From: Candidatus Colinaster equi
GTDB lineage: Bacteria; Bacillota; Clostridia; Lachnospirales; Lachnospiraceae
Direction of reading: 5' to 3'
Length of the DNA stretch: 64,000 nucleotides
NCBI GenBank assembly: GCA_018064425.1
Contig: JAGHVF010000020.1
Span: forward strand, 59,611 to 123,610
Made by a program: the position numbers and the translations under genes. The notes beneath the pieces were generated by a model, which was given only the letters and a program-made list of their open reading frames with translations, had not been told where the DNA came from and did no database searches. This document shows, piece by piece, positions 20,062 through 28,880 of the stretch (positions are counted from its first letter, which is position 1; every line of letters begins with the position of its first letter).

Positions 20062-21789
20062 CTATTGTATAGTAACGAAGCCGTCACTAATATCATTACC
20101 TCGTAAGGCAAAATCATTATATTGCTCCGGGGTCGCCGGGAATTTGTAATACCCTATCTGACCCGAGTCATTTGCCACGTATATTGTAGCACCATCTACT
20201 TCATATGTGAACGCATCGCCATCTATATAATCCATTTGCTTGACAAAATACGCAATATTGGCACCTGAGGCAATATTTAATACCACCGCCTTGCACTTAA
20301 TCACACAAGTTATCGTCGCTATAACAACAAATACAGCCGTCCTAATCAGGCGTGGCAGCTTCTCAATAATATATCCAAGCGTCAGCAACGGTAGAATAAT
20401 AAGATATGCATACCCATATCTGACAAGCGGTGCACTTTGCCACCAGAATATTGTGCCAACGGCAATCACACCAAATATCATCGCAAAATCACAGGTTGCA
20501 TCGAAGTCTTTCAAACTGACACTAATGTCAGTTGCAGTTCTCCTTTTCATTATAAAGGTCGTCGCAATCTGATATACAATCAGGATTACTCCTACCATGA
20601 GCATACACAGCCCGCCAACGACAAGCAGTCTGTCCACACGCCCCAATGCAAGAAACCAATCTGATATCCAGTTGGTAGATGTAACATCCTTCCACCTTGA
20701 TGCATCCGTTATTCCTCTTCCCCACATACCTATTTCACGGGCGTCATATTGTGCCGTACCCTTCGGCACCTGCCAGTCCGGATGACCGAGTGAAAGAATC
20801 GTCGACGGATATAACAACCATCCCGATATAATATGATTACGAACAAAATACGGAAGTGCTATCACAAAGCCGGATATCAGATAGCCCCATATTTTCTTCC
20901 ATTCTTTTGATTTGATCAGTCGCACGGCAGGCTTTATAGCCAAAAGCACAAGTAAACCGATGCTAAGTTTTATTGTTATTGCATATACGATGAGCAAACA
21001 CAATGCCGCATAACAATCAGTATTTCTCTCTTTCCTGTCATTCTCAAGCCACAGAATAACAATGTCAAAAATAAGCAGCTGTGCGAAATAGTCGGATGCC
21101 GGAGAGGTCATCTCTCCAAAAATCGTACACAGATAGAAAAACAATCCGACTCTCACATAATCAGCCATCGATGCTCCAAATGATATACGTCCCGTCTCAT
21201 CCCTATGAAAACAAAAGCGCAAATCGGTAAGCAGCATGCATGAGCACATTGCAAAATAGCCGGCGGCTGTATGCAAGCTCTGTCCAAACAGCCATTTCAT
21301 TCCATACAATGCATTCAGTGCAAATTCCGCGCTGTTATATCCGAATCGCAGCTGCAGATTGGCAAGTCCCGGCACGACACCATACTCTTCAATCCATCTG
21401 ATAGCCTGCGCATGATACAGATTGGTATCATAATGCATATATCCTCCGGATGTACCGTAAGCCATTAGCAATATAATAAGCGCATAAGCTATTATCAACC
21501 CAACGCAGGAAAAGCTTTGTCGTATCTTTTCTATCATCGATTTGCCGCAAAGTGCTATCCCTATTACGGTTATTAGTGCAACCGGTGCAAACGCAATCGC
21601 TTTTACCCCTGAAAACAGACTGAATATCTCAGCCCATACATTAATAGCGGCAACTCCAATTAATGACACAACCGTCATTCTCATGTCGCAATCAAATCTC
21701 ATTATTTTTTCAAAGCATCTCTTTATCAGGGAACCTGTCGAATATGAAGTTACAAAAATAATTAGAAAACTTAAAAGTACCTGAATCAT
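20062..21789 (-). CDS. LIC_10190-like multi-pass membrane protein (GT-C-like)
   Basis: 575 aa from MIQVLLSFLIIFVTSY; the 35 extra residues of the ORF track are hydrophilic and poor, and the first TM begins at this Met. More than ten TM helices. The loop HYDTNLYHAQAIRWIEEYGVV with GLANLQLRFGYNS matches LIC_10190-type membrane proteins, which look like GT-C sugar transferases or polymerases; the acidic residue after a TM helix fits that fold. It is the first gene of the left EPS operon. No ribosome site is visible before the start, and an extended -10 box lies only 6 bp upstream. Confidence 0.75.
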   Translation of the reverse strand: MIQVLLSFLIIFVTSYSTGSLIKRCFEKIMRFDCDMRMTVVSLIGVAAINVWAEIFSLFSGVKAIAFAPVALITVIGIALCGKSMIEKIRQSFSCVGLIIAYALIILLMAYGTSGGYMHYDTNLYHAQAIRWIEEYGVVPGLANLQLRFGYNSAEFALNALYGMKWLFGQSLHTAAGYFAMCSCMLLTDLRFCFHRDETGRISFGASMADYVRVGLFFYLCTIFGEMTSPASDYFAQLLIFDIVILWLENDRKERNTDCYAALCLLIVYAITIKLSIGLLVLLAIKPAVRLIKSKEWKKIWGYLISGFVIALPYFVRNHIISGWLLYPSTILSLGHPDWQVPKGTAQYDAREIGMWGRGITDASRWKDVTSTNWISDWFLALGRVDRLLVVGGLCMLMVGVILIVYQIATTFIMKRRTATDISVSLKDFDATCDFAMIFGVIAVGTIFWWQSAPLVRYGYAYLIILPLLTLGYIIEKLPRLIRTAVFVVIATITCVIKCKAVVLNIASGANIAYFVKQMDYIDGDAFTYEVDGATIYVANDSGQIGYYKFPATPEQYNDFALRGNDISDGFVTIQ

Positions 21790-21795
21790 AGGCAC

Positions 21796-21804
21796 ATTAT
21801 AACA
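21796..21804 (-). promoter_or_regulatory. Extended -10 box at the head of the EPS operon
   Basis: The minus strand reads TGTTATAAT, a perfect -10 with the TGn extension. The -35 at 17 bp (TGTCCC) is weak. Six bases separate the -10 from the proposed ATG at 21789, so a transcript from here would be leaderless or nearly so. It could instead be fortuitous, with a promoter further upstream. Confidence 0.45.
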
Positions 21805-21977
21805 TATAGAGCAGTCTTGGGACATTCTATATGTCGAAATCTTGTCATCGGAAAGCCCAAAAGAGCAATGACAAGCGCGGAAAATAAGCAACAATGAACA
21901 AAATATGATAGAATGGATTTGCTATGAATTGTTACAAACGTATAGCCTGGATAATTTGTTAATGGAAAAGGAAAGTA

Positions 21978-23150
21978 ATGAATATTTTATTAATATCACC
22001 GACTCTTAAACAGGGCGGTTTTCAAAGAATATGTGTGTCGACGGCGAGACTTCTTGATGGGGAGTGCCATGTTACCATCGCAACCTTCAATATGGATGAT
22101 GTGGCATATGATATAGAAGGTCTTGATGTTGTTAATCTTAATCTTCCGGCAGTTCCGGGACCGATGGGTAAGGTTATTAATATATTGAAAAGGCGTAAGT
22201 CACTTAATCGCTTGATAAACGATAGAAGAATTGATGTAGTGTACAGCTTTGGAACAACTGCCAATAAGGCGGCATGTATTATTACATCGAGAGTACGCAA
22301 ATTGATGGCTTGCCATTCATTTGAGGAACTCAAAAATGTACCGTACATGAGAGCAATGGGAAGATGTGCGGATGTGATATTCTGCTGTGCAAAAGCTATG
22401 ACGGAATATGTGCATGACAGATATGGATTGACGCAAGTGAAGACTTTGTGGAATCCTTGTGATATTGACGCTATACAAGATGCGTCACGCGATAAGAATG
22501 TTGATGTTAGTGATGTCTTCTCGGATAGCGAGCAGAGAATTATGTTAACCATGGGCCGAGAAGATGATGTTAAAGGCTATTGGCATATGCTCAAGATATT
22601 TAGAGCTGTCCATGAGATATTTCCGAACACGAAGCTTGCAATACTGGGTTCGGGTAATTTTGAAGAGTATAAGACACTGGCAGGGAATCTTGATATTGAG
22701 AAAAATGTTATTTTTACAGGAAACAGATTGAATCCGTTTCCTTATCTTGCACGTGCAGACATATTTCTGATGACATCGGTAAGTGAAGGATTGCCCAATG
22801 TTTTGGTAGAGGCATTGGCACTATCTGTGCCCATTGTATCTGTTAATTGTCCAACCGGACCGGCTGAAATTCTGCATTATAAGATGGCAGAAGTTGATAC
22901 ATCGAATGGTGCATTTTATGCGGATAACGGCATATTAACACCACCGATCGACAGCATTAAGGATATGTCATATGTGATTGAAAAAGACGGACATATCTTA
23001 TTGGATGAATCCGAAAGACTGATGGCAGATGCAATAATCAATCTATTATCGGATGATGAACTAAGACAAAAATATATTGATAAAGCAGCTAAGAGAGCTT
23101 CTGATTTCTCTGCAAAAGCTTATATAAACAATTTGGAGCAGTTCATCTGA
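21978..23150 (+). CDS. Family 4 glycosyltransferase
   Basis: 390 aa, transcribed away from the left EPS operon. N-terminal ILLISPTLKQGGFQRICV (GT-B acceptor domain with the GG loop). The second domain has IMLTMGREDDVKGYWHML and TSVSEGLPNVLVEALALSVPIV, the E-x7-E motif of GT4 enzymes, followed by NCPTGPAEIL, common in GalNAc/GlcNAc transferases. AAAGGAAAGTA precedes the ATG. It probably contributes to the same polysaccharide. Confidence 0.88.
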   Translation: MNILLISPTLKQGGFQRICVSTARLLDGECHVTIATFNMDDVAYDIEGLDVVNLNLPAVPGPMGKVINILKRRKSLNRLINDRRIDVVYSFGTTANKAACIITSRVRKLMACHSFEELKNVPYMRAMGRCADVIFCCAKAMTEYVHDRYGLTQVKTLWNPCDIDAIQDASRDKNVDVSDVFSDSEQRIMLTMGREDDVKGYWHMLKIFRAVHEIFPNTKLAILGSGNFEEYKTLAGNLDIEKNVIFTGNRLNPFPYLARADIFLMTSVSEGLPNVLVEALALSVPIVSVNCPTGPAEILHYKMAEVDTSNGAFYADNGILTPPIDSIKDMSYVIEKDGHILLDESERLMADAIINLLSDDELRQKYIDKAAKRASDFSAKAYINNLEQFI

Positions 23151-23187
23151 AAATACTGAGACGGTGGTGTTAAAGTAAGCTACATAA

Positions 23188-23751
23188 TTACTTCCTATAT
23201 CCGCATTTTGGACATACTCCGTTGTCATCAAGTGCTATTCCGCAAAGAGGACATCTGTCTTTTGTGGTTGTTACTTCATATTCCTGCGAAGCGGCATTTG
23301 CTCCGCTTGTAAAAGTGATTTTAGCTATGTTTAACTTGTCTTTTAGCAATTCATATGCCATCTTAATCATTCCCTCTACGGTCATGGTTTCTTTGGTTAC
23401 AACCAGACGGCATTCGGGATATGCTCTGGCGAGTTCTGTATTAAAGGCTTCTCCCTTCATAGTGTTTTGCGGATGACCGTTTTTAATTCCTTGCTTTTCA
23501 TAAACCTCAATAATAGCCGGTAGCAGCGGATCATCCTCACGAAGAATAAGGGCATGATCAAAATTCTGTAATATCTCCCAAGCAACCTTTTTAATTTCAT
23601 TGCACGGAAATACCATATTTACGCCTTGATTAATTGTATCTTCAACTTCTATTGTAAATGTTCCGGTATGACCGTGAAGATACTGTGCCTCGCCTTTAAA
23701 TCCATAAAAGCGGTGTGCATATTGAATACACAATGTAGTAATACTTCTCAT
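23188..23751 (-). CDS. QueD/PTPS-like protein with C-terminal zinc ribbon
   Basis: 187 aa from MRSITTLCIQYAHRF; the ORF track start 32 codons upstream has no RBS, while AAGGAGGTAAGTATT precedes 23751. It has the 6-carboxytetrahydropterin synthase pattern: QYAHRF and LHGHTG for zinc-binding His residues, NFDHALIL for the catalytic Asp-His, and MTVEGM in place of the PTxEN motif. The Cys expected four residues before HGH in QueD is Ala here (EAQYLHGH). A zinc ribbon follows (CPLCGIALDDNGVCPKCG). It faces the GT4 gene tail to tail with 37 bp between. Substrate uncertain. Confidence 0.78.
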   Translation of the reverse strand: MRSITTLCIQYAHRFYGFKGEAQYLHGHTGTFTIEVEDTINQGVNMVFPCNEIKKVAWEILQNFDHALILREDDPLLPAIIEVYEKQGIKNGHPQNTMKGEAFNTELARAYPECRLVVTKETMTVEGMIKMAYELLKDKLNIAKITFTSGANAASQEYEVTTTKDRCPLCGIALDDNGVCPKCGYRK

Positions 23752-23796
23752 AATACTTACCTCCTTATCGATGGTAGTGAATACCTTTGTAAGTAT
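23749..23796 (-). promoter_or_regulatory. Leader hairpin overlapping the ribosome site of the QueD-like gene
   Basis: On the transcript ATACTTAC (23796-23789) can pair with GTAAGTAT (23760-23753), which lies between the Shine-Dalgarno AAGGAGG and the ATG and includes its last bases. A small GGTA-TTCAC-TACC hairpin lies between the arms. This could control translation. It matches no riboswitch consensus I know. Confidence 0.4.
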
Positions 23797-23971
23797 CATG
23801 ACCCACGCTGCATCATTTTCCAATATGCCATGGCATGATTTTTGCATTTATTGCGAGGCAAATTGTACGAGCTATCGTCCCAATTATATATAAAGTCACA
23901 TCTCCAATCCTAGCTTCTTGGCATGCGAAACTCATCGAACTGACTTCCTTTTTTCATATAGCGATGTTTTC

Positions 23972-24000
23972 TTGAAAAAAAGGCAAAATCTGTGTATACT
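23972..24000 (+). promoter_or_regulatory. Promoter of gmd
   Basis: TTGAAA (23972-23977), 17-bp spacer, TATACT (23995-24000): a near-consensus vegetative promoter 41 bp before the gmd start. A GGAGG ribosome site follows at 24033-24037. Confidence 0.8.
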
Positions 24001-24041
24001 ACTTATGTTCATTGTAGATAGCAATACATTTTGGAGGTTTT

Positions 24042-25109
24042 ATGAATAATATAGCATTAATCACAGGTGTAACCGGCCAGGACGGTTCATACTTGGCAGA
24101 GTTTCTTTTGGAAAAAGGATATGAAGTTCACGGTCTTATCAGAAGACACAGCGTTCAGAATACAGAGAGAATCGACCATTTAATTGCAAGCTCATATTAC
24201 AATGTTAAATTCTTCCTGCATTATGCAGATACAACAGATTCATCAGGTCTTGCAAGACTTGTTTCAGAGATTAAACCGACCGAGGTATACAATCTCGCAG
24301 CACAGTCTCATGTAGGTATCTCATTTGAAGTTCCTGAGTATACAGCAGAAGCAACAGGTGTTTCTACACTCAAATTGCTTGAAGCAATCAGAATGTTTGG
24401 CGGAAGCTCATGCAGATATTATCAGGCATCTACATCCGAATTGTTTGGTGGAATTCCGGAGACAGCTCCTCAGAGTGAGAAGACTCCTTTCTATCCAAAA
24501 AGTCCATACGGTGCAGCAAAGCTTTACTCATATTGGATTACAGTAAATTATCGTGAATCATATAATATGTTTGCATGTAACGGTATCTTGTTTAATCATG
24601 AATCACCAAGACGTGGAGAGAACTTCGTTACACGTAAGATTACACTTGCCATTGCAAATATTCTTGCCGGTAAGCAGGAGAAGCTTTCACTTGGTAATAT
24701 GAATGCTAAGCGTGACTGGGGATTTGCAGGTGACTATGTCAAAGGTATGTGGCTTATTCTTCAGCAGGATAAACCTGATGATTTTGTACTTGCAACTAAC
24801 GAGACTCACACAGTTCGTGAGTTTGTTGAAGCCGCTTTTGCAGAGTGTGGCATCAATATTCGCTGGGAAGGCGAAGGCGTTAACGAGAAGGGTATCGATT
24901 GTGCAACAGGTCGCGTTCTCGTAGATGTTAATCCTGAGTTCTACAGACCTGCAGAGGTTGAATTCCTTTGGGGTGACTGCACCAAGGCAGAGAAGACTCT
25001 CGGTTGGAAGAGAGATACAGACTTCAAGGGTCTTGTATCAATGATGATGAATTCAGATCTCAAGGCAATTGCCGGAATGGATTGCAACGAATATAAAGCT
25101 GCTCATTAA
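24042..25109 (+). CDS. gmd: GDP-mannose 4,6-dehydratase
   Basis: 355 aa. Diagnostic motifs: [27 protein letters not shown] (NADP binding), [10 protein letters not shown] (catalytic Ser/Thr-Glu) and [15 protein letters not shown] with the YxxxK pair. It converts GDP-mannose to GDP-4-keto-6-deoxymannose, which Fcl then reduces. It stands alone with its own strong promoter and a strong terminator, so it is controlled separately from fcl and manC on the other strand. Confidence 0.96.
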   Translation: MNNIALITGVTGQDGSYLAEFLLEKGYEVHGLIRRHSVQNTERIDHLIASSYYNVKFFLHYADTTDSSGLARLVSEIKPTEVYNLAAQSHVGISFEVPEYTAEATGVSTLKLLEAIRMFGGSSCRYYQASTSELFGGIPETAPQSEKTPFYPKSPYGAAKLYSYWITVNYRESYNMFACNGILFNHESPRRGENFVTRKITLAIANILAGKQEKLSLGNMNAKRDWGFAGDYVKGMWLILQQDKPDDFVLATNETHTVREFVEAAFAECGINIRWEGEGVNEKGIDCATGRVLVDVNPEFYRPAEVEFLWGDCTKAEKTLGWKRDTDFKGLVSMMMNSDLKAIAGMDCNEYKAAH

Positions 25110-25126
25110 AACAGCAAAATAACAAA

Positions 25127-25198
25127 AGACTCAATTAATATACCGACCTCCAAAAGTTAGGAAATCTAGCACTTGAAGGTCGGTACTTTTTTGAGTCT
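25127..25198. terminator. Nested hairpin terminator between convergent genes
   Basis: Inner stem TACCGACCT (25141-25149) with AGGTCGGTA (25177-25185), followed by CTTTTTT. An outer stem AGACTCAA (25127-25134) pairs with TTGAGTCT (25191-25198), followed by CTTTTT. It terminates gmd and, less strongly, the opposing glycosyltransferase transcript. Confidence 0.82.
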
Positions 25199-25202
25199 CT
25201 TT

Positions 25203-26336
25203 TTATTCTACATATAATTCCAATGTTTTGTCAGTAACATCGTCCCAATTGTATCTGTTGCAAATATATTCGCTTGCCTCAGATTTGTATTTGGCCACAA
25301 GCGCCGCATCATTACATGCTTTTGCAAGCTTGTCCGCCAAATCGGAAATATTGCTATGGCAAAATACCATTGCCTTATCGGATACCACACTTGTACATTC
25401 GGGAATGTCGGATACCAAACATGCATTTCCATAGCTCATTGCTTCCAAAAGGCTAAGCGGCATGCCCTCCAAATCGCTTGGCAGACAATACAAATATGCG
25501 TTACTATACAATTCTTCAAGAAGTCGTCCTTCTACAAATCCTGTAAAAATCACCTTGTCTGAGTTCTTCTGTAACTCATCCGCATACTCACTTGTATCGG
25601 AAGCTCCGCCGGCAATAACCAGCTTCTTATCCGTATCAATTTGTTTATATGCGTCAATCAGATAGTGAATACCCTTTTCCGGAACAATTCTTCCAAGATA
25701 AAGAATATATGAATCCTTTTTCAGATTCCATTTCTCCTCAATCATTTGTGCATTGACATTCACAGGTTTATTAACGCCGTTCGGAATCAGTATCGTCTCA
25801 CGTCCATAGGTTGACATAAAATAGTCCTGTGCACTCTTGCTAAGAACAATTATCTCATCTGCATACTTTACCGCTGCTCTTTCCCCCTGCATAATGTACC
25901 AAGATGCGAATCTGCCCCATTTTGCACGTTTATGATCAAGCCCGTGTATAGTAACAATTACTCGTTTGCCCAAAAGATGAGGCAAGCCACACAGTATGCA
26001 CGGTCCTTCCGCATGAAAATGTACAACATCATATCTGCTAAATGCACATGCCACTGCGCCGAACACAGAAGACGTTACCGCTGCAATGCCCTTAACATCT
26101 ATCGTCAGAGCTTTTTTTATTCGCACTCCCTTATATTCATGCACGCTCTTCTTATCAAATGTAGCACCACTTACATGATGGCCGCCGCGATTGTAACATG
26201 TAACATTATGGCCCTTTTCTACCATACGAGTCGCCAACTCTTCAACAACTATTTCTATTCCGCCTTCTCTCGACGGAATTCTTTTATGTCCGAGCATCGC
26301 AATATTCAATTGTCGTGTCTTTGGCTTATTTTCCAT
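25203..26336 (-). CDS. Family 4 glycosyltransferase (Cps2T-like)
   Basis: 377 aa. The opening LNIAMLGHKRIPSREGGIEIVVEELA is typical of Cps2T/DUF1972-type transferases, several of which are rhamnosyltransferases. The second domain has YILYLGRIVPEKGIHYLI and SDLEGMPLSLLEAMSYGNA. Its position near rfbD is compatible with rhamnose transfer, but that is inference. AGAGGTAGTT precedes the ATG, 14 bp after the GT39-like gene. Confidence 0.87.
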   Translation of the reverse strand: MENKPKTRQLNIAMLGHKRIPSREGGIEIVVEELATRMVEKGHNVTCYNRGGHHVSGATFDKKSVHEYKGVRIKKALTIDVKGIAAVTSSVFGAVACAFSRYDVVHFHAEGPCILCGLPHLLGKRVIVTIHGLDHKRAKWGRFASWYIMQGERAAVKYADEIIVLSKSAQDYFMSTYGRETILIPNGVNKPVNVNAQMIEEKWNLKKDSYILYLGRIVPEKGIHYLIDAYKQIDTDKKLVIAGGASDTSEYADELQKNSDKVIFTGFVEGRLLEELYSNAYLYCLPSDLEGMPLSLLEAMSYGNACLVSDIPECTSVVSDKAMVFCHSNISDLADKLAKACNDAALVAKYKSEASEYICNRYNWDDVTDKTLELYVE

Positions 26337-26350
26337 AACTACCTCTGTTA

Positions 26351-27937
26351 TTATTTCACTTCATAAACATCGGCAAATTTGAGTTCTCTCACTTTTGTGG
26401 CTTCCGTCACATTGGGATTAGTATCAATAATTTTATCAAGCATTTTATCCGCTTCTTCGGATCGTACAGAGTAAATATATAACGGTTTATCAGCTATGAC
26501 ACTTGTGTCATTAATCTCATCCGAATTGTTCATGTCTATAAAGAATATCCTATCATATTCCATTAATTCATGCGCATCATCCCATATTTTCCAATACGAT
26601 GGATAGTCATATATGTATACGACGGTGCTGTCATGTCTTGACGCTGCCCACTCATACGAATCCTTATCTGTCTCATATAAAAACAACACCTTATTACCGC
26701 ACAGACCATCACACTGTAGTATTACTACAGCAAACCATATCATACATAAAACAATATTATAGAATTTTTGCATCTTTTCAGGAGCTAATATCTCTGCCAT
26801 TCTGCCGATCAGGACTACAAATAACAGTATTATTATTCCGTAAATCGGCATCTCGTAGCGCACAGCTTCTTCCGCATTTTGTAATGCAGTCTTTAGCACC
26901 ACGCCGAAATACCCTATTGCTGTCACAACTGCAAATGCGTAAGCGTTATTCCATTTTTTGCCGGACTTCTTTCCCTTATAGTACACGGCAATCAACAGCA
27001 GTACAAATACAAGCAATAACACATAAAATGATTTGCACAGCACATATTCATCCAAAAGTCCGACAAACAGTCCCGCTCTCTCTTTTATATTTCCCATATC
27101 TGCAAATGCGCCGATAGCCTCTGTTCCTCGATAGCCTCTGAAAATATGCGAAAGACATGATGGATATGTCACCACTCCCAGTATAAGCCCCATGCATACA
27201 CATCCGGCGTAGATAAACGACTGCTTACGCGTATTGCGCGACACAAACAGATAAATACACATATATGCTGCCATAAAGAAAAGAAATACAACATAATAGT
27301 AGTGTGTCATAAAACCAATATATGTACTGATAAATACAGGAATATAGAAATTCCATATGCCCAGGGTTGCACCGTTAAATCTCTTAATGTGAATATAGAA
27401 CGACCACATGCATATAAAAGTTAACATCATATACATTCTGATGAATGTAACACCGCTTATTATTGCCGGTGACAATCCGAACAATGCTATTGTAAAAAAG
27501 ACCGATAACTTGTTTCCTTTTGAGAAAACAAACGCTATCTGTGCTAAAAGAATCAATGTTCCCAATAGGAAAAACAAATTGACTGCCAATCCCTGCCATT
27601 TGGAAAATCTGCCGCTCGTCAATGAACATACCGTATGTAATACATAATAATAGAACGGCGGATGAACATCATAGGTTTGCATGGTTTTAACCATCTTATA
27701 GTCAAACGCGCGTCCGCTTGTCACATAGAATTCCTGCCTAATTGTATCTGTGTCTTTCCATTCGTTATCGGTAGGTGTTAAACCATCTGTTACATTAGAT
27801 GAGTAATAAGAATAATTCTCATCATAATGATAGCCCTGCTTTTTATTTCCAAAGAAAACAGCAACAGCCATTATTACGCATATCAGCACAAACATTAACA
27901 ATATGAATTTCTTATTTTCATTAATCGTTTTTCTCAT
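26351..27937 (-). CDS. GT39/ArnT-like membrane glycosyltransferase
   Basis: 528 aa from MRKTINENKKFILLMFV; the ORF track start is a TTG five codons upstream, but AAGG with 6-bp spacing supports 27937. After the first TM comes GYHYDENYSYYSSN, with the acidic pair that is catalytic in GT-C dolichyl/undecaprenyl-phosphate sugar transferases. About eleven TM helices, then an external domain of about 120 residues (VVYIYDYPSYWKIWDDAHE). It likely uses undecaprenyl-phosphate sugars outside the membrane. Confidence 0.8.
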   Translation of the reverse strand: MRKTINENKKFILLMFVLICVIMAVAVFFGNKKQGYHYDENYSYYSSNVTDGLTPTDNEWKDTDTIRQEFYVTSGRAFDYKMVKTMQTYDVHPPFYYYVLHTVCSLTSGRFSKWQGLAVNLFFLLGTLILLAQIAFVFSKGNKLSVFFTIALFGLSPAIISGVTFIRMYMMLTFICMWSFYIHIKRFNGATLGIWNFYIPVFISTYIGFMTHYYYVVFLFFMAAYMCIYLFVSRNTRKQSFIYAGCVCMGLILGVVTYPSCLSHIFRGYRGTEAIGAFADMGNIKERAGLFVGLLDEYVLCKSFYVLLLVFVLLLIAVYYKGKKSGKKWNNAYAFAVVTAIGYFGVVLKTALQNAEEAVRYEMPIYGIIILLFVVLIGRMAEILAPEKMQKFYNIVLCMIWFAVVILQCDGLCGNKVLFLYETDKDSYEWAASRHDSTVVYIYDYPSYWKIWDDAHELMEYDRIFFIDMNNSDEINDTSVIADKPLYIYSVRSEEADKMLDKIIDTNPNVTEATKVRELKFADVYEVK

Positions 27938-27953
27938 ACAAACCTTCATCAAG

Positions 27954-27981
27954 AAAACGACAGTCGTGTCAACGGCTGTCG
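27954..27981 (-). terminator. Terminator after rfbD
   Basis: The minus strand reads CGACAGCCGT-TGAC-ACGACTGTCG followed by TTTTCTT: a 10-bp stem with one mismatch, an ideal intrinsic terminator 18 bp after the rfbD stop. The next gene starts only about 20 bp later, so it may depend on readthrough. Confidence 0.8.
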
Positions 27982-27998
27982 CTTACGTCAAACATATC

Positions 27999-28847
27999 TT
28001 AATATCCAAGTTCTTTCATATATACTTTAATAGCATCGTGCCAATCTGCAAATGTATATGCACCGACCATTCTCAACATATAATTGTCAAGTACTGAATG
28101 AAGTGGTCTCGGAGCCGGAGCTGCATATTCTTCGGTTGTTGTTCTCACAACCTTTGTATTCACGTCGGCAAGCTTAAATATCTCTTCGGCAAAATCAGCC
28201 CAACAACAGCTTCCTTCGCAAGTTGCATGATATGTACCGTAATTATGCGTAAAAATCAAACTGTCAATTGCTTTAACCAACTCAACCGTAGATGTAGGTG
28301 TACCGAATTGATCACCGACTACCGTAACAGTATCATGTGTCTCTGATAATTTAAGCATTGTCTTAACGAAGTTCTTACCATCACCATACAACCATGCGGT
28401 ACGCATAATGAAATATTTATCCGTAAACTGCTTAACCATATCTTCAGCCTGTGCTTTGGTAATACCATATACAGACTGTGGATTGGTTGCATCACTCTCA
28501 ACATACACGCCTTCATTTGTTCCGTCAAAAACATAATCCGTTGAAATATGAACAAGCTTAGCATTTGTCTCTTTTGCAGCAATTGCAAGATTACGCGGAC
28601 CAAGAGTATTAACCTTAAAAGCAATATCTTTATTGGTCTCACAGGCATCTACAGCCGTATATGCAGCGCAATTAACAATGGCATACGGTTCGTTTTTTTT
28701 GCAAAAAGCAACAATCGCTTCAACATCCGTTATATCTAGCTCATCCACATCGGTGTTGATAAGTTCTATGTCTGCGTTGTCCTTATAGAATCTGTTAATC
28801 TCTCTTCCCAACTGTCCGTTACAGCCGGTCACAATAATCTTTTTCAT
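27999..28847 (-). CDS. rfbD: dTDP-4-dehydrorhamnose reductase
   Basis: 282 aa: KKIIVTGCNGQLGREI for NADPH binding, VHISTDYVFDG, and YGITKAQAE with the YxxxK pair, all typical of RfbD/RmlD. It performs the final reduction to dTDP-L-rhamnose. RmlA, RmlB and RmlC are not in the window. AAGGAGCTATCAAT precedes the ATG. It lies 33 bp downstream of the glucosaminidase gene and is followed by a strong terminator, so it ends the transcript of the two large secreted-protein genes. Confidence 0.94.
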   Translation of the reverse strand: MKKIIVTGCNGQLGREINRFYKDNADIELINTDVDELDITDVEAIVAFCKKNEPYAIVNCAAYTAVDACETNKDIAFKVNTLGPRNLAIAAKETNAKLVHISTDYVFDGTNEGVYVESDATNPQSVYGITKAQAEDMVKQFTDKYFIMRTAWLYGDGKNFVKTMLKLSETHDTVTVVGDQFGTPTSTVELVKAIDSLIFTHNYGTYHATCEGSCCWADFAEEIFKLADVNTKVVRTTTEEYAAPAPRPLHSVLDNYMLRMVGAYTFADWHDAIKVYMKELGY

Positions 28848-28880
28848 ATTGATAGCTCCTTGATTATTTGTAATACAATA

